From Bryobacterales bacterium (GTDB lineage: Bacteria > Acidobacteriota > Terriglobia > Bryobacterales > Bryobacteraceae): a stretch of 64,000 bases of DNA. The position numbers and the translations under genes were made by a program. Below the pieces are notes generated by a model, which searched no databases, was not told the origin of the DNA, and saw only the letters and a list, made by a program, of their open reading frames with translations. Of the stretch, positions 54,273 through 63,511 are shown piece by piece; positions within the stretch are counted from its first letter, which is position 1, and every line of letters begins with the position of its first letter. Location: the NCBI GenBank assembly GCA_003135055.1, contig PLDF01000402.1:1-64000 (forward strand), written 5' to 3'.

Positions 54273-55295
54273 ATGCGCGCCAAACCGATTCGATTAGGAG
54301 TCGCCGTTCTTTTCGCCGTCGTGGCGGGTGGTCAAGCCCAAGGGCAAACCCCCAGTCAAAACGCGGATCGGGTGTTTCATTTCACCTACACCCAGGCGCC
54401 GCAGGGACTCAAGGAAATCACCACCGCGATTAGTGGCGCCGCGGAGATTACGCAGGCATCCCTGGACGCCAATGCCAAAACCCTGACGGTGGGTGGAACC
54501 CCGGACCAGATTGCAATAGCCGCGTGGCTGTTTAGCGCGCTCGATCAGCCGGCGCCGTCCAATCGGGCAACGCAGGAATACCGCCCGGCCGGGAGCGTCA
54601 ACGATGTGATTCGCATTTTTTATCAGACTCACGTTCAGGGGCCGCAGAACTTTCAAGAGATCGTCAACGCAGTGCGCACTATTCCGGAAATAACCAAGAT
54701 CTTCCCTTACTTCGGGCAAAGCGCGGTGGTAATGCGTGGGACGGATAATCAGGCTGCGATGACCGCGTGGTTGTTTCATCAGTTGGACGTGCCCTACGGG
54801 TTGCAACCGGTCCAAAGCCTGCCCGCGCATCAATACTTGTCACCGGGCGCCGCCAACGACGAAGTGCAAGTGCTTTTCCTGACTCACCCTTGGAGCCCGC
54901 AGAGCATGCAGCAAATCGTCAACACATTGCGCGTCATCCCCCAATTGACGAAGGTGTTGCCATGCACCTCAACAGCCGCGGTGTCAGTGCGCGGCCCAAC
55001 CGCAACGGTTGCATTGGCGGCGTGGCTGTTCAGCCAGCTCGACCAGGCCCCGCAGGCATCGAGTCCCCTTCCGCAGCAATTCCAGATGCCCGGCGGCGCC
55101 GACGATGTGACGCAAGTGTTTTACCTGACTCCCGCCACGACAGGCGAGGCGTTTAAAAATATTGTCACAGCGGTTCGAAGCACAGTGACTCAACACGTAT
55201 TTCCGGACGACATGTTCAGCGCAGTGACGTTGCGCGGAACCGCCGCCCAGATTGCGGCGGCCGATCTCCTCATCAAGCAGATGGATAATCCGTAG
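54273..55295 (+). CDS. Periplasmic protein with four secretin-N-like repeats
   Basis: The 340-residue protein starts at ATG 54273 with AGGAGG at 54263-54268 and a signal peptide (IRLGVAVLFAVVAGGQAQG). Residues 34-93, 113-174, 198-259 and 280-340 are four copies of one motif: a hydrophobic strand (VFHFTY, IRIFYQ, VQVLFL, TQVFYL), a helix (KEITTAISGAAEIT, QEIVNAVRTIPEIT), a strand ending in RGT, and a helix (QAAMTAWLFHQLDVP). The pattern (strand, helix, GT, helix, LD) is like the N-domains of secretins, but no secretin pore follows. No enzyme residues are visible. It is a stand-alone gene divergent from tyrS. A periplasmic binding or scaffold role is inferred. Confidence 0.8.
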   Translation: MRAKPIRLGVAVLFAVVAGGQAQGQTPSQNADRVFHFTYTQAPQGLKEITTAISGAAEITQASLDANAKTLTVGGTPDQIAIAAWLFSALDQPAPSNRATQEYRPAGSVNDVIRIFYQTHVQGPQNFQEIVNAVRTIPEITKIFPYFGQSAVVMRGTDNQAAMTAWLFHQLDVPYGLQPVQSLPAHQYLSPGAANDEVQVLFLTHPWSPQSMQQIVNTLRVIPQLTKVLPCTSTAAVSVRGPTATVALAAWLFSQLDQAPQASSPLPQQFQMPGGADDVTQVFYLTPATTGEAFKNIVTAVRSTVTQHVFPDDMFSAVTLRGTAAQIAAADLLIKQMDNP

Positions 55296-55360
55296 CCTGG
55301 TTACGAAACCGCTCGCTGAAAAACCGGACGAGTCGTGGCGCGCGCGCTCATGCGTGCCGC

Positions 55361-55380
55361 GTTCACACTCGTGTGAACGC
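55361..55380. repeat. Family 3 hairpin
   Basis: GTTCACACTCGTGTGAACGC is the hairpin part of the family 3 unit, 65 bases after the four-repeat protein gene. It could serve as a bidirectional transcript end between it and the convergent permease gene. Confidence 0.7.
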
Positions 55381-55479
55381 TTCTTGACGATGCCGCGCGC
55401 CGTGAGAGGACTCGCGCGCGCCCCGAGTTGCTATCGCGGATCGCTTTGGAGACTGCGGGCAGGCCATGGGCCCGCCCCA

Positions 55480-58008
55480 CTACTCCGACCGCAGCGCCGC
55501 CATCGGGTCCACTCGCGCCGCGCGCCGCGCCGGCACGAATCCCGCCACCGCCGCGGCGCAGACAATCACGGCCACGGCGCCGCCGATGGCCACAGGGTCA
55601 GCCGCGCTCAACCCGAACAACTGGTGCTGCACCACCCGGCCCAGCCACCACGCCGCCCCGAGACCCAGCGCCACGCCCACGGCCACCATCCACAGCGTCT
55701 CTCGCATCGCCATCCATAGCACGCTGCTTTGCGACGCGCCCAGCGCCATGCGAATCCCGATCTCGCTCGTCCGCCGCGCCATCGAATACGACATCACGCC
55801 ATAGAGACCGATCGCCGCCATCAGCAGCGCCAGGCCGCCGAAGCACGCCGAGAGATCCGCTGTCAGCCGCTGCGTGATGGCGCCGCGGTCCAGCTGTTCG
55901 TTCAGCGTGCGGATGTTCAGCACCGGCAGCGAGCGATCCACTTCCGCCAGCGCGCGCCGCACCGTTTCCACCACTATCACCGGGTCTCCCACAGCGCTCA
56001 CCATCATCGCAGGCGCGGTTAACGTGCCGATGGGGTGCGCGTAGTTGCCGTAGAATCGGGGACGGATATTGCCGCGCAGCTGGTGCTCGCGGACGTCGCC
56101 CACTACGCCCACGATTTCGAAGGTTGTCACCGTGGTTGGATACAGGTCCGTCACGTGATGGCCGATCGGGCTCTCGTCCCCGAAGAAGTACTTCGCGAAT
56201 GCCTGGTTAACCACGCATACGGGCCGGCCACGTTCCATGTCGGCCTCATCGATCGCGCGTCCGCGCAGCAGCGGAACGCCCAAGGTGTTGAGATATCCCG
56301 GGCCGATCAGCGTCCAATTGGAGCCCATGTCGTCATCCGCGCGCTGGATGCCTCCATCGATCGAAATGTGGTCGCCTTCATCGCCAGTGAACAGCCCGTC
56401 GTTCGATACCGCCGCATCGCGCACGCCCGGAATAGTCTTCAGCCGGTCGCGAATGCGCTCGCACAGTACGGGCAAGGCGGCCTGCGAATATCCGGCCGCC
56501 ACGGGGTCGATGCGCGCGATCAGCAGATGCTCGCGGTCGATTCCCAACTTCACGTTCAGCAGGTTGTGCAGGCTCCTTACGAAGAGCGCCGCGCCGATGC
56601 ACAGCAGCAATGAGAGCGTCACCTGCGCCACCACCAGCGCCCGGCCCGCTTGCAAGCGCCCGCGCATGCCCGTCGATCCGCGAACGTTGGCGCCCATGGT
56701 GCGGTTTACGTCGATGCGCGCCGCACGCAGCGCCGGGCCCAGCCCAAACAGCACGCCCGTCAACACGGAAACGGCCGCGGTGAACAGGAACACGCGTGCG
56801 TCGCGCGCCGGGTCAAGCGCCACGCCATCGAAGCCGCGCCGCACCAGCGCCAGCAGCAGGTCCGTCGTCCAGAACGCCAGCACCAACCCCAACGCTCCGC
56901 CCATCGCCGCCACCAGCATGCTTTCGGTCAACAACTGCCGCACGATGCGCCCGCGCCCGGCGCCCAATGCCAGCCGGACGCCCAGTTCACGCTGCCGTCC
57001 GCTGGCGCGCGCCAGCGTCAAGTTGGCGATGTTGGCGCACGCCACCAACAGCACCAGACCCACCATCGCCATCAGCAATTCCAGCGGATCTGAGAATTGG
57101 TCGCGCAGCGCTGACGCCCCCTTCGCGCCTTCCTTTAGCTTGATCTTCTGGTTCAGCATCTCGCGCCGCTCTCTTTCGGTTGGCGCTGACGCGGCCCACT
57201 CGCGCAGAATCTGCTGGAACTCCACGTTCACGCCGGCCTGCGCTTTCTCCACCGAGATCCCCGCCGCCAGTCGCCCCATCACCTGCAGCCACAATGTATC
57301 GCGCCGCGTCAGATAGTCGCGGCCCGGCAGCGCTTGCGCCTGCATCGTGATGGGCAGCCACATGTCGGTATCGCTGCCCACCAACATGCCGCGAAAGCCC
57401 GGCGGCGCGACTCCGATGACGCGAAACAGTCCGCGCCCGATGCGCAACGTTTTCCCCAGCGCGGCGCGGTCGCCGCCGAGTGTGCGCTCCCAGAACCCAT
57501 ACGAGATTACGGCTACGGGATTTGCCCCTTGCGCTCTGTCTTCCTGCGACGTGAACACGCGGCCAATCGCCGCCCTAACGCCCAGCACATCGAAGAATTC
57601 GCCCGAGACCAGTTGCACCCGCGCCTTCGCCGTTCCCGCCGGATGTTGGTCTCCTCCGCCACTTTCGGCCACATCGAGCGTGGCGGGCGCGCTCATGGCC
57701 GCGAACATTCCTTGGAACACCGAATTGCCGGCGCGCAACCGATCGAACTCCGGATAGGAAAGCATGCGGCGCTCGCCGTTCTCCGTGGTCTCCACGTTTG
57801 TACCGGAGGCGCCCGGGTCGGTCAACAGCGCCAGCCGCTCGGGGTTCGCCACCGGCAGCGTCCGCAGCATCACGGCATTGATCACCGCGAATATCGCGCT
57901 GTTGGCGCCAATCCCAAGCGCCAGCGAGAGTACCGCGACCAGTAAGAAGCCGGGGCTCTTCAAGAGTGTGCGCACGGCATAGCGGAGGTCTTGCCACAAC
58001 TGGGGCAT
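55480..58008 (-). CDS. MacB/FtsX-type ABC transporter permease (ADOP)
   Basis: This 842-residue acidobacterial duplicated orphan permease opens with LWQDLRYAVRTLLKSPGFLLVAVLSLALGIGANSAIFAVINAV, a large periplasmic MacB domain (YPEFDRLRAGNSVFQGMFAAMS...VQLVSGEFFDVLGVRAAIGRVF), then three FtsX helices (ELLMAMVGLVLLVACANIANLTLARASGRQRELGVRLALGAGRGRIVRQLL). The whole arrangement is repeated in the second half, ending with MARRTSEIGIRMALGASQSSVLWMAMRETLWMVAVGVALGLGAAWWLGRVV. These proteins lack a fused ATPase and are abundant in Solibacteres. Substrate and partner ATPase are unknown and none is adjacent. Confidence 0.96.
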   Translation of the reverse strand: MPQLWQDLRYAVRTLLKSPGFLLVAVLSLALGIGANSAIFAVINAVMLRTLPVANPERLALLTDPGASGTNVETTENGERRMLSYPEFDRLRAGNSVFQGMFAAMSAPATLDVAESGGGDQHPAGTAKARVQLVSGEFFDVLGVRAAIGRVFTSQEDRAQGANPVAVISYGFWERTLGGDRAALGKTLRIGRGLFRVIGVAPPGFRGMLVGSDTDMWLPITMQAQALPGRDYLTRRDTLWLQVMGRLAAGISVEKAQAGVNVEFQQILREWAASAPTERERREMLNQKIKLKEGAKGASALRDQFSDPLELLMAMVGLVLLVACANIANLTLARASGRQRELGVRLALGAGRGRIVRQLLTESMLVAAMGGALGLVLAFWTTDLLLALVRRGFDGVALDPARDARVFLFTAAVSVLTGVLFGLGPALRAARIDVNRTMGANVRGSTGMRGRLQAGRALVVAQVTLSLLLCIGAALFVRSLHNLLNVKLGIDREHLLIARIDPVAAGYSQAALPVLCERIRDRLKTIPGVRDAAVSNDGLFTGDEGDHISIDGGIQRADDDMGSNWTLIGPGYLNTLGVPLLRGRAIDEADMERGRPVCVVNQAFAKYFFGDESPIGHHVTDLYPTTVTTFEIVGVVGDVREHQLRGNIRPRFYGNYAHPIGTLTAPAMMVSAVGDPVIVVETVRRALAEVDRSLPVLNIRTLNEQLDRGAITQRLTADLSACFGGLALLMAAIGLYGVMSYSMARRTSEIGIRMALGASQSSVLWMAMRETLWMVAVGVALGLGAAWWLGRVVQHQLFGLSAADPVAIGGAVAVIVCAAAVAGFVPARRAARVDPMAALRSE

Positions 58009-58142
58009 AAGCGGTTTCCGAGCAAGCCAATGTCCACAATTCGACAGCGGCCATTGCGTAATCGCCGCGTTGCGTTAGGGCCTGGGCGTCCCACTTGCGG
58101 GACGGCTCTGTCCGGCTGCGGGCAGAGCTATACTCATTGACT

Positions 58143-60383
58143 ATGCCACCCAGTTTGACGTCTAAGCCCGCGATTCTCCTGTTGCTCGCGGCTCTCAGCG
58201 CGTCCGCGCAGACTTTGAATTGCGATCTTCGCGACTACCACCAGGCCGACGGCCTCCGCGCCGCTATGGCTAATAACGAGCTCCAACTCACCTGGCAAGG
58301 CGAGCGCGGCGAAGAGCTGCGTGCGGCGTTCGCCATCCACGACGCCCAACCCACCATCCGCGAGCTTGCCATTCACAAACCCGGCGCCGCCTGGGCCACG
58401 CTGGCCCGCGATCTGACTCCCGAATTCGATGTGGTCAGCGGCCGCCGCCGGCTCTCAGAGCAGCAGATGGCCCCGCTGCGCGCGCTCGGCATCCAGCTTA
58501 CGCCTGAAGTGGTCGAGCGCGAAAAGTGGAATGCCTTTTGGGACGCGCCGCTGCAAATTCCCGGCTCGCCCAACACCAATCTCGACCTGCCGCGCTCGGC
58601 CGCCGAAATCCGCCGCGCCAGCGCCACTTACCACGCGAGCAGTGACGCGAGCGGCTGCCGAGTGAAGACCGAAGGCGCGCGCCTCGAAGTCACGTTCCCC
58701 GGTCTCTCCATGGGCATTTTCGCCGGCGACCTGCGCTTCACCGTATATAAGGGCGCCAACCTGCTGCGGCAGGAGGCCATCGCGCAGACCCAGGAGCAAT
58801 CCGTCGCCTACAAGTACAACGCCGGCCTCAAGGGTTTCGCCATCGGCCAGAACACGCGCGTGGAATGGCAGGACGTCGCCCGTTCCTGGCAGCACTACGC
58901 GTTCGGCGGCGCGCCCAATAACGACCCGGTGGCCTTGCATGCGCGCAACCGCTTGGCGATTATCGAAACCGGCGCCGGATCCATCGCCGTTTTCCCGCCA
59001 CCGCACAAGTTCTTCTTCGCGCGCGAAATCGAGGTCAACCTGGGCTACGTCTGGTACCGCAAGGATAGCGAGAGCTCATGCTCCTTCGGCATTCGCCAGC
59101 CCGAGCACGAGGACGAGTGGCGCGCCTACGGCGTCTCCGACGAGGTCTGGAAGCGCCGGTCCGATCAGGCGCGGCAAGACCTCAACAACTTCGCGCTCTA
59201 CAACGCGCCCCCAGGTACTATGCAGCGCATGCCGGTCTATTACTATCTGGGCGCCGGCGACGCCCAAGCCACGCAGCAGCAGGTGCTCGCCTACACTCAC
59301 AACGACACTTACAAGCCCATGCCCGGCTATCAGGTGGCGGTCAGCCATTTTCATTTCCACGTCAACGAAGAGCTGCAGGATTCGCACACGCTCGACTTGC
59401 AGCCCGGGTGGCAACCCGTCTTACGCGCGCTCGGCATCAACATAGCCATCCTCGCCGATTTCCACGGCGACGGGCACGCCAATCCACCCGCGCGTTTCGA
59501 AGACCAACGTGCCTACTTCGAAGGCGTACGCCGACTCTCCGACAGCGATTTTCTGGTGCTGCCCGGCGAAGAGCCCGACGCCAAACTCGGCGGGCATTAC
59601 ATGTTCCTTTTCCCTCATCCTGTGTATTGGACAAAAGCCGCCGGGCCGTACAAGAGTCAGGACCCCAAATACGGCTCCGTTTATCACCCCACTACCGCCG
59701 CCCAGGAATTGCAACTGCTGCGCGACGAGCAGGGAGTGATGTGGCAGACTCACCCGCGCACCAAAGGCTCTGCCGGTTATCCCGACGCGGTTCGCGAATG
59801 GGACCATTTCCGCAGCGACCGTTTCATTGGCGCGTCTTACCAATCGCTGCCTGTCGATCAATCGGAACAGCGCATCTGCGAAAAGCGCTGTTTCGGCACG
59901 CTGGACGATATGAATAATTGGGCCGGATCGAAGTATCTCATCGCCGAGGGCGACACTTACACTAAGTATCCGGACGACGAGACTTATCCGGAGCTTGAGG
60001 TCAACTATGTGAAGCTCGATAAACTGCCGCGCTTCGATGAAGACTGGAGCCCCGTGCTGCACGCCTTACAGAGCGGCGATTTCTTCGTCACCAGCGGCGA
60101 AGTGCTGATTCGCGGTCAAGGCTCGACGATCATGGGGAGGTCCCGCGTCTTAGCGTTTGAAGTAGAATGGACCTTTCCGCTTGAGTTCGTCGAGTTAGTG
60201 TGGAGCGATGGCGAGAAGACCGGCCGCCAGATCATTCCGGCCACCGATCTTGCGCCCTTCGGCAGTCACTGGTTCAGCTTCCCGTTCGATTCCACGGGCA
60301 AGAAGTGGGTGCGCTTCGCCGCGTGGGATTCGGCCGGCAACGGCGCCTTCACACAGCCGGTCATGCTCAACATGCCCAAGTAG
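58143..60383 (+). CDS. Secreted PHP-like protein
   Basis: It has 746 residues from ATG 58143, which gives a signal peptide (KPAILLLLAALSASAQT). The N-terminal ~380 residues are beta-rich and unassigned. The middle part (AVSHFHFHVNEELQDSHTLDL, NIAILADFHGDGHAN, FLVLPGEEPDAKLGGHYMFLFPH, MWQTHPRTKGSAGYP) has spaced histidines and acids like PHP/metal-dependent hydrolases. A C-terminal beta domain follows (VEWTFPLEFVELVWSDGEKTGRQIIPATDL). PHP domains usually hydrolyse phosphoesters with three metals, so a secreted hydrolase is plausible. The next gene starts immediately after the stop. Confidence 0.78.
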   Translation: MPPSLTSKPAILLLLAALSASAQTLNCDLRDYHQADGLRAAMANNELQLTWQGERGEELRAAFAIHDAQPTIRELAIHKPGAAWATLARDLTPEFDVVSGRRRLSEQQMAPLRALGIQLTPEVVEREKWNAFWDAPLQIPGSPNTNLDLPRSAAEIRRASATYHASSDASGCRVKTEGARLEVTFPGLSMGIFAGDLRFTVYKGANLLRQEAIAQTQEQSVAYKYNAGLKGFAIGQNTRVEWQDVARSWQHYAFGGAPNNDPVALHARNRLAIIETGAGSIAVFPPPHKFFFAREIEVNLGYVWYRKDSESSCSFGIRQPEHEDEWRAYGVSDEVWKRRSDQARQDLNNFALYNAPPGTMQRMPVYYYLGAGDAQATQQQVLAYTHNDTYKPMPGYQVAVSHFHFHVNEELQDSHTLDLQPGWQPVLRALGINIAILADFHGDGHANPPARFEDQRAYFEGVRRLSDSDFLVLPGEEPDAKLGGHYMFLFPHPVYWTKAAGPYKSQDPKYGSVYHPTTAAQELQLLRDEQGVMWQTHPRTKGSAGYPDAVREWDHFRSDRFIGASYQSLPVDQSEQRICEKRCFGTLDDMNNWAGSKYLIAEGDTYTKYPDDETYPELEVNYVKLDKLPRFDEDWSPVLHALQSGDFFVTSGEVLIRGQGSTIMGRSRVLAFEVEWTFPLEFVELVWSDGEKTGRQIIPATDLAPFGSHWFSFPFDSTGKKWVRFAAWDSAGNGAFTQPVMLNMPK

Positions 60384-61397
60384 ATGCGCCCCGTCAACGC
60401 CATTCTTCGGGCGCTCAGCCGCGCCATGCGCCGCGATCTAGGCTCTTTCGCGGCGCTCAAGGTCAATAACTTCTTTCTGTTCGTCCTGTTCCTGAGTTAC
60501 AGCAACATCCTCTATCACATGCAGCCGCACAGCGCTTATCCGTTCCTGTTGATGGTGGGGTTTCTGTTGTTGTTCCCCATGTCGTCCGATCCGCTGGCCA
60601 AGATTCCGGCAACGCGATTCGGCTTGTGGCCGCTTGACGCTTCGCAGCGATTGGCTTTGCGTCTGGTAAGCGTAGCGCTCAGCCCCGTGTCTTGGATCGC
60701 ACTTATCTTGCTGCTACTGACTGCTCGTTCGCTGGCTCTCGCATTCGTGGCGCTAGCGGTTGCGATGCAAGCCGCGATCATGGCAGTGGGCTCGCCACGA
60801 TGGAACACCGGAGTGCGCCTCGGATTTCCCGGCAAGCTTGGCCCGCTGATCGCCGCCGCTATCCGCCAGATGCTCAGCGTCCTCGACACCTACATCGCGC
60901 TGCTGCTCGCCATCGCCGGATGCGCCTATCGCTTCTTCTTTCATGCGCCTGACCCGGCAGCGTATCCCATCTTCGCGCTGTTGATTGCGCTGGCGTTGAG
61001 TACCTATGCGCAGAGCCTGTTCGGCCTCGATTCCGGCTCCGCGCTGACGCGCTACCGCTTATTGCCGCTTCCGCTCTGGCAAATCCTCGTGGCGAAAGAC
61101 ATCGCCTATCTGGCGATTCTTGTGATTCTGGTCGCGCCGTTGAGCGTGGCCGCAGGTCTTACTTCCGGATTGGTTGCGCTCGCGATTGGCCGCTACTCCT
61201 CAGTCCGCCGCCGCAATCCGCAGTACCGCTGGCGATTCACCGGCGGCCGCGTAATTGTCGGAGTGCCGCAGGGCGTACTGGGCATTGGCCTGGGTCTCGC
61301 GGCGCATGAAACGAGCCCCGCTTTTTTAGGGGTCGCGGCAGTGGCCTACTGCGCATCGCTATGGATACTGCCGCGCCAAGCCTTGAGCCGCACGTGA
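60384..61397 (+). CDS. Multi-pass membrane protein
   Basis: This is a 337-residue protein starting on the base after the PHP-like stop, so probably co-translated. Helices are visible at FFLFVLFLSYSNIL, YPFLLMVGFLLLFPMS, LVSVALSPVSWIALILLLLTA, LALAFVALAVAMQAAIMAV, MLSVLDTYIALLLAIAGCAY, YPIFALLIALALSTYAQSLF, DIAYLAILVILVAPLSVAAGL and VLGIGLGLAAHE. No family is recognised. The arrangement resembles ABC-2-type permease subunits without a partner ATPase nearby. It could anchor or export the secreted protein, but that is speculation from position. Confidence 0.72.
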   Translation: MRPVNAILRALSRAMRRDLGSFAALKVNNFFLFVLFLSYSNILYHMQPHSAYPFLLMVGFLLLFPMSSDPLAKIPATRFGLWPLDASQRLALRLVSVALSPVSWIALILLLLTARSLALAFVALAVAMQAAIMAVGSPRWNTGVRLGFPGKLGPLIAAAIRQMLSVLDTYIALLLAIAGCAYRFFFHAPDPAAYPIFALLIALALSTYAQSLFGLDSGSALTRYRLLPLPLWQILVAKDIAYLAILVILVAPLSVAAGLTSGLVALAIGRYSSVRRRNPQYRWRFTGGRVIVGVPQGVLGIGLGLAAHETSPAFLGVAAVAYCASLWILPRQALSRT

Positions 61398-61552
61398 GGG
61401 CCGGTCCATCGCTTAGTTTGCCAGGCCGCTTGCCGACGCGCGCGGCTCCGTTCGGAGCCACGACCGTGAGGGAGTGGTCTTCTCGAAATACGAGGACCGA
61501 GTTCACAGACGAAAGCGTCTGTCCCACTTTGCTTACCGCCGCTACCCGCCAC
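61398..61552. other. Convergent gap with family 1 repeat
   Basis: The gap between the convergent membrane-protein and cytochrome genes contains one plus-oriented family 1 repeat (GGCTCCGTTCGGAGCC then ACGACCGTGAGGGAGTGG, 61443-61478). No gene is present. The hairpin is suited to bidirectional termination. Confidence 0.65.
61443..61478 (+). repeat. Family 1 repeat
   Basis: The palindrome GGCTCCGTTCGGAGCC (one mismatched centre) is followed by ACGACCGTGAGGGAGTGG. This copy is almost identical to the one at 292-336 at the other end of the window. Confidence 0.85.
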
Positions 61553-63448
61553 TTACAACGTCTTCAGATACTCCAGCAAATCGTCTTTCTGCGGCGCCGC
61601 AAGATCGGTTCCATATAGGTGGCCGCGGTTGGAGTTCCCGGGCACGGAAGTGTCCAGCCGGAAGCCTACGCTTGCGGCCTCGGGTCCGTCGGAGATGTAT
61701 CCTACGTTCACCGGGTCCAGCACGTCGTAACCGCGATAGAAGACCTTGGGGCGCTGATCTTCGGACATCAGCAGCGCGCGCAAGGTGGGCACCGAGCCGT
61801 TGTGCAGATAGGGACCGCGCAGCCAGATGCCGTCGATGGGCACGCGCGAGTAGCCGTTAGTCTTGCGGTAAGCCGTGAACACGAACGGCGCGGTGGTGAA
61901 GGTGTGGAAGCGATCCACCAGGCTCTGGCTAAACGAGCTCAGGCGATTAGGATCGGTGCCAATCTGCGCGATGTCCTCCACCTGTCCCACGCTTGCGCTG
62001 CCGAAGGCGTGGCAGCCGGCGCAAGCGGATTGGTAGACGGTGGCGCCGCGCCCGGCCTTCACCCGATCGATGGGTAAGGGAAACGGCGGCGGCTGCAATT
62101 GCAGCAGGTAATCGGTAACGCGCGTGAAGCTCTCGGGCAGCACCGAAGTTGGCGTGGCGCCCACGGCCATGGCCGCGGCGTAGTTGCGCTCGGTGATCTC
62201 GTCGTTGTTGCCGTCCCAGTGCAGCCACATGTGCTCGCGCGGCTTCTGGTTCCAAACCTGCGGCAGGTCGGTGGTGCCGATGGTGTGATCGTCGGGCATG
62301 TGGAAGACCACGATCTTGGTGGGGTTGAAGGTATCGGTGCGGCCCCTTCCCTGCGGCGGCCGGCTATCCTGCCAGGCGTATTGCGCCTTCTGTTCCAGCA
62401 GCGCCACCTTGGTGGCGGGAATGATCAGGTAGCGATAGAACAGTCCTTCGATCCACGAGAACTGGTGTACCTTGCCGATGGCTTCCATCAGGATGGCGGC
62501 GTTGAATCGAGGGTCGGCCGCCGCGCTGAAAAGGAAGCGCTGGAAACCTTGCAGGTCCATGGTGTGGGCAGGTCCGCCGGGCACAATCACGGGCTTGGCG
62601 CCGGGCGCGGTGCGATACGACGCGGTGTGACACAGCGAGCAGTTCGCCTCCAGACACTCATAGCCGAAGACGCGTTTGGCGAAGCCCACCGGCCGGTCGG
62701 CGCCATCCTCCATGATGAGACCCAATGACGCATAGCCGCCGGGACCGGGCAGCTTGTCGGCGAACACATCCGGCAGCACTTTGAAGATCCAATACGGAAC
62801 GCGGCTGGAGGAGCCGAGGCCGATGGCCGCGTATTTGTAATGCTGCACGATATCGGGGTATACCAGATCGGGCTGCGGGCGCAGCAGGTTGTCGTAGAAC
62901 GCCCAGCCGCCCAGAAGCAACACAACCACTACCGCGCCCGTCGCGACGCGCACCGCGGTGCGCCGATACGCAGCCTTCAAGCCGGCGCCAAGTCCGGCGA
63001 ACAGGCGGCCCAGCACGGCCGGCAACTTCTGCTCCGCGGGCAGCGCCGCCTGCAATAGAATGCCCTGCACCACGCAGAACCCGCCGTCCATGGCCAGGTA
63101 TGAGCCGAACGCGCCCTGGCCGCTGGCCAGACACCAGGCCCAAAAGCTCGCCGCGGCCAGGCGCGATACCACCAGCAGCCACGAGTATCCGGGATAGCGC
63201 AGCGGATCGCGCGCGGCTGGGATATAGAGGATGGAAAGCGCCAGCACCATCATGCCGTGAGCGCGGTTCCACACGGTGGGAAAGCCCGGCGCGAGGCCCA
63301 CCGCCACGTTGATGGAATCCGGCGCGAACACCTGCGCCAGCACGAAGAACAGGTTGAACACGATGCCCAGCCACACCACGCGGCTGAACCACCGGGCGGC
63401 GGAGTTGGGCAAGCTCTCTGCGTGAATCAGTTGAGGTTTTGGCGTCAC
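61553..63448 (-). CDS. Membrane-anchored di-haem cytochrome c protein
   Basis: The 631-residue protein has about five N-terminal helices (WFSRVVWLGIVFNLFFVLAQVF, WLLVVSRLAAASFWAWCLASG, VATGAVVVVLLLGGWAFY). A large domain with two CxxCH haem sites follows: CSLCH at residues 270-274 and CAGCH at 476-480. The second part resembles di-haem cytochrome c peroxidase/MauG-type or cytochrome oxidase-associated domains (VPIDGIWLRGPYLHNGSVPTLRALL, then YDVLDPVNVGYISDG). The haem region should face the periplasm. The electron partner and reaction are unknown; no oxidase genes are nearby. It is followed leftward by a repeat-rich gap. Confidence 0.82.
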   Translation of the reverse strand: MTPKPQLIHAESLPNSAARWFSRVVWLGIVFNLFFVLAQVFAPDSINVAVGLAPGFPTVWNRAHGMMVLALSILYIPAARDPLRYPGYSWLLVVSRLAAASFWAWCLASGQGAFGSYLAMDGGFCVVQGILLQAALPAEQKLPAVLGRLFAGLGAGLKAAYRRTAVRVATGAVVVVLLLGGWAFYDNLLRPQPDLVYPDIVQHYKYAAIGLGSSSRVPYWIFKVLPDVFADKLPGPGGYASLGLIMEDGADRPVGFAKRVFGYECLEANCSLCHTASYRTAPGAKPVIVPGGPAHTMDLQGFQRFLFSAAADPRFNAAILMEAIGKVHQFSWIEGLFYRYLIIPATKVALLEQKAQYAWQDSRPPQGRGRTDTFNPTKIVVFHMPDDHTIGTTDLPQVWNQKPREHMWLHWDGNNDEITERNYAAAMAVGATPTSVLPESFTRVTDYLLQLQPPPFPLPIDRVKAGRGATVYQSACAGCHAFGSASVGQVEDIAQIGTDPNRLSSFSQSLVDRFHTFTTAPFVFTAYRKTNGYSRVPIDGIWLRGPYLHNGSVPTLRALLMSEDQRPKVFYRGYDVLDPVNVGYISDGPEAASVGFRLDTSVPGNSNRGHLYGTDLAAPQKDDLLEYLKTL

Positions 63449-63480
63449 ATTGCCTCCTGCGTTTCTAGTGTCCGAAAGAG

Positions 63481-63502
63481 CGACAGGCCGGGAGGCCTGT
63501 CG
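63481..63502. repeat. Family 2 palindrome
   Basis: CGACAGGCC and GGCCTGTCG face each other around GGGA. It separates the phosphoesterase stop from the cytochrome start. Confidence 0.8.
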
Positions 63503-63511
63503 TACATAGTT

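Noticed and set aside
54155-54283. N-terminal extension of TyrS
   Set aside because: It is repetitive (GATAACGCGAGAGCGC units) and outside the conserved start; ATG 54154 is the family start.
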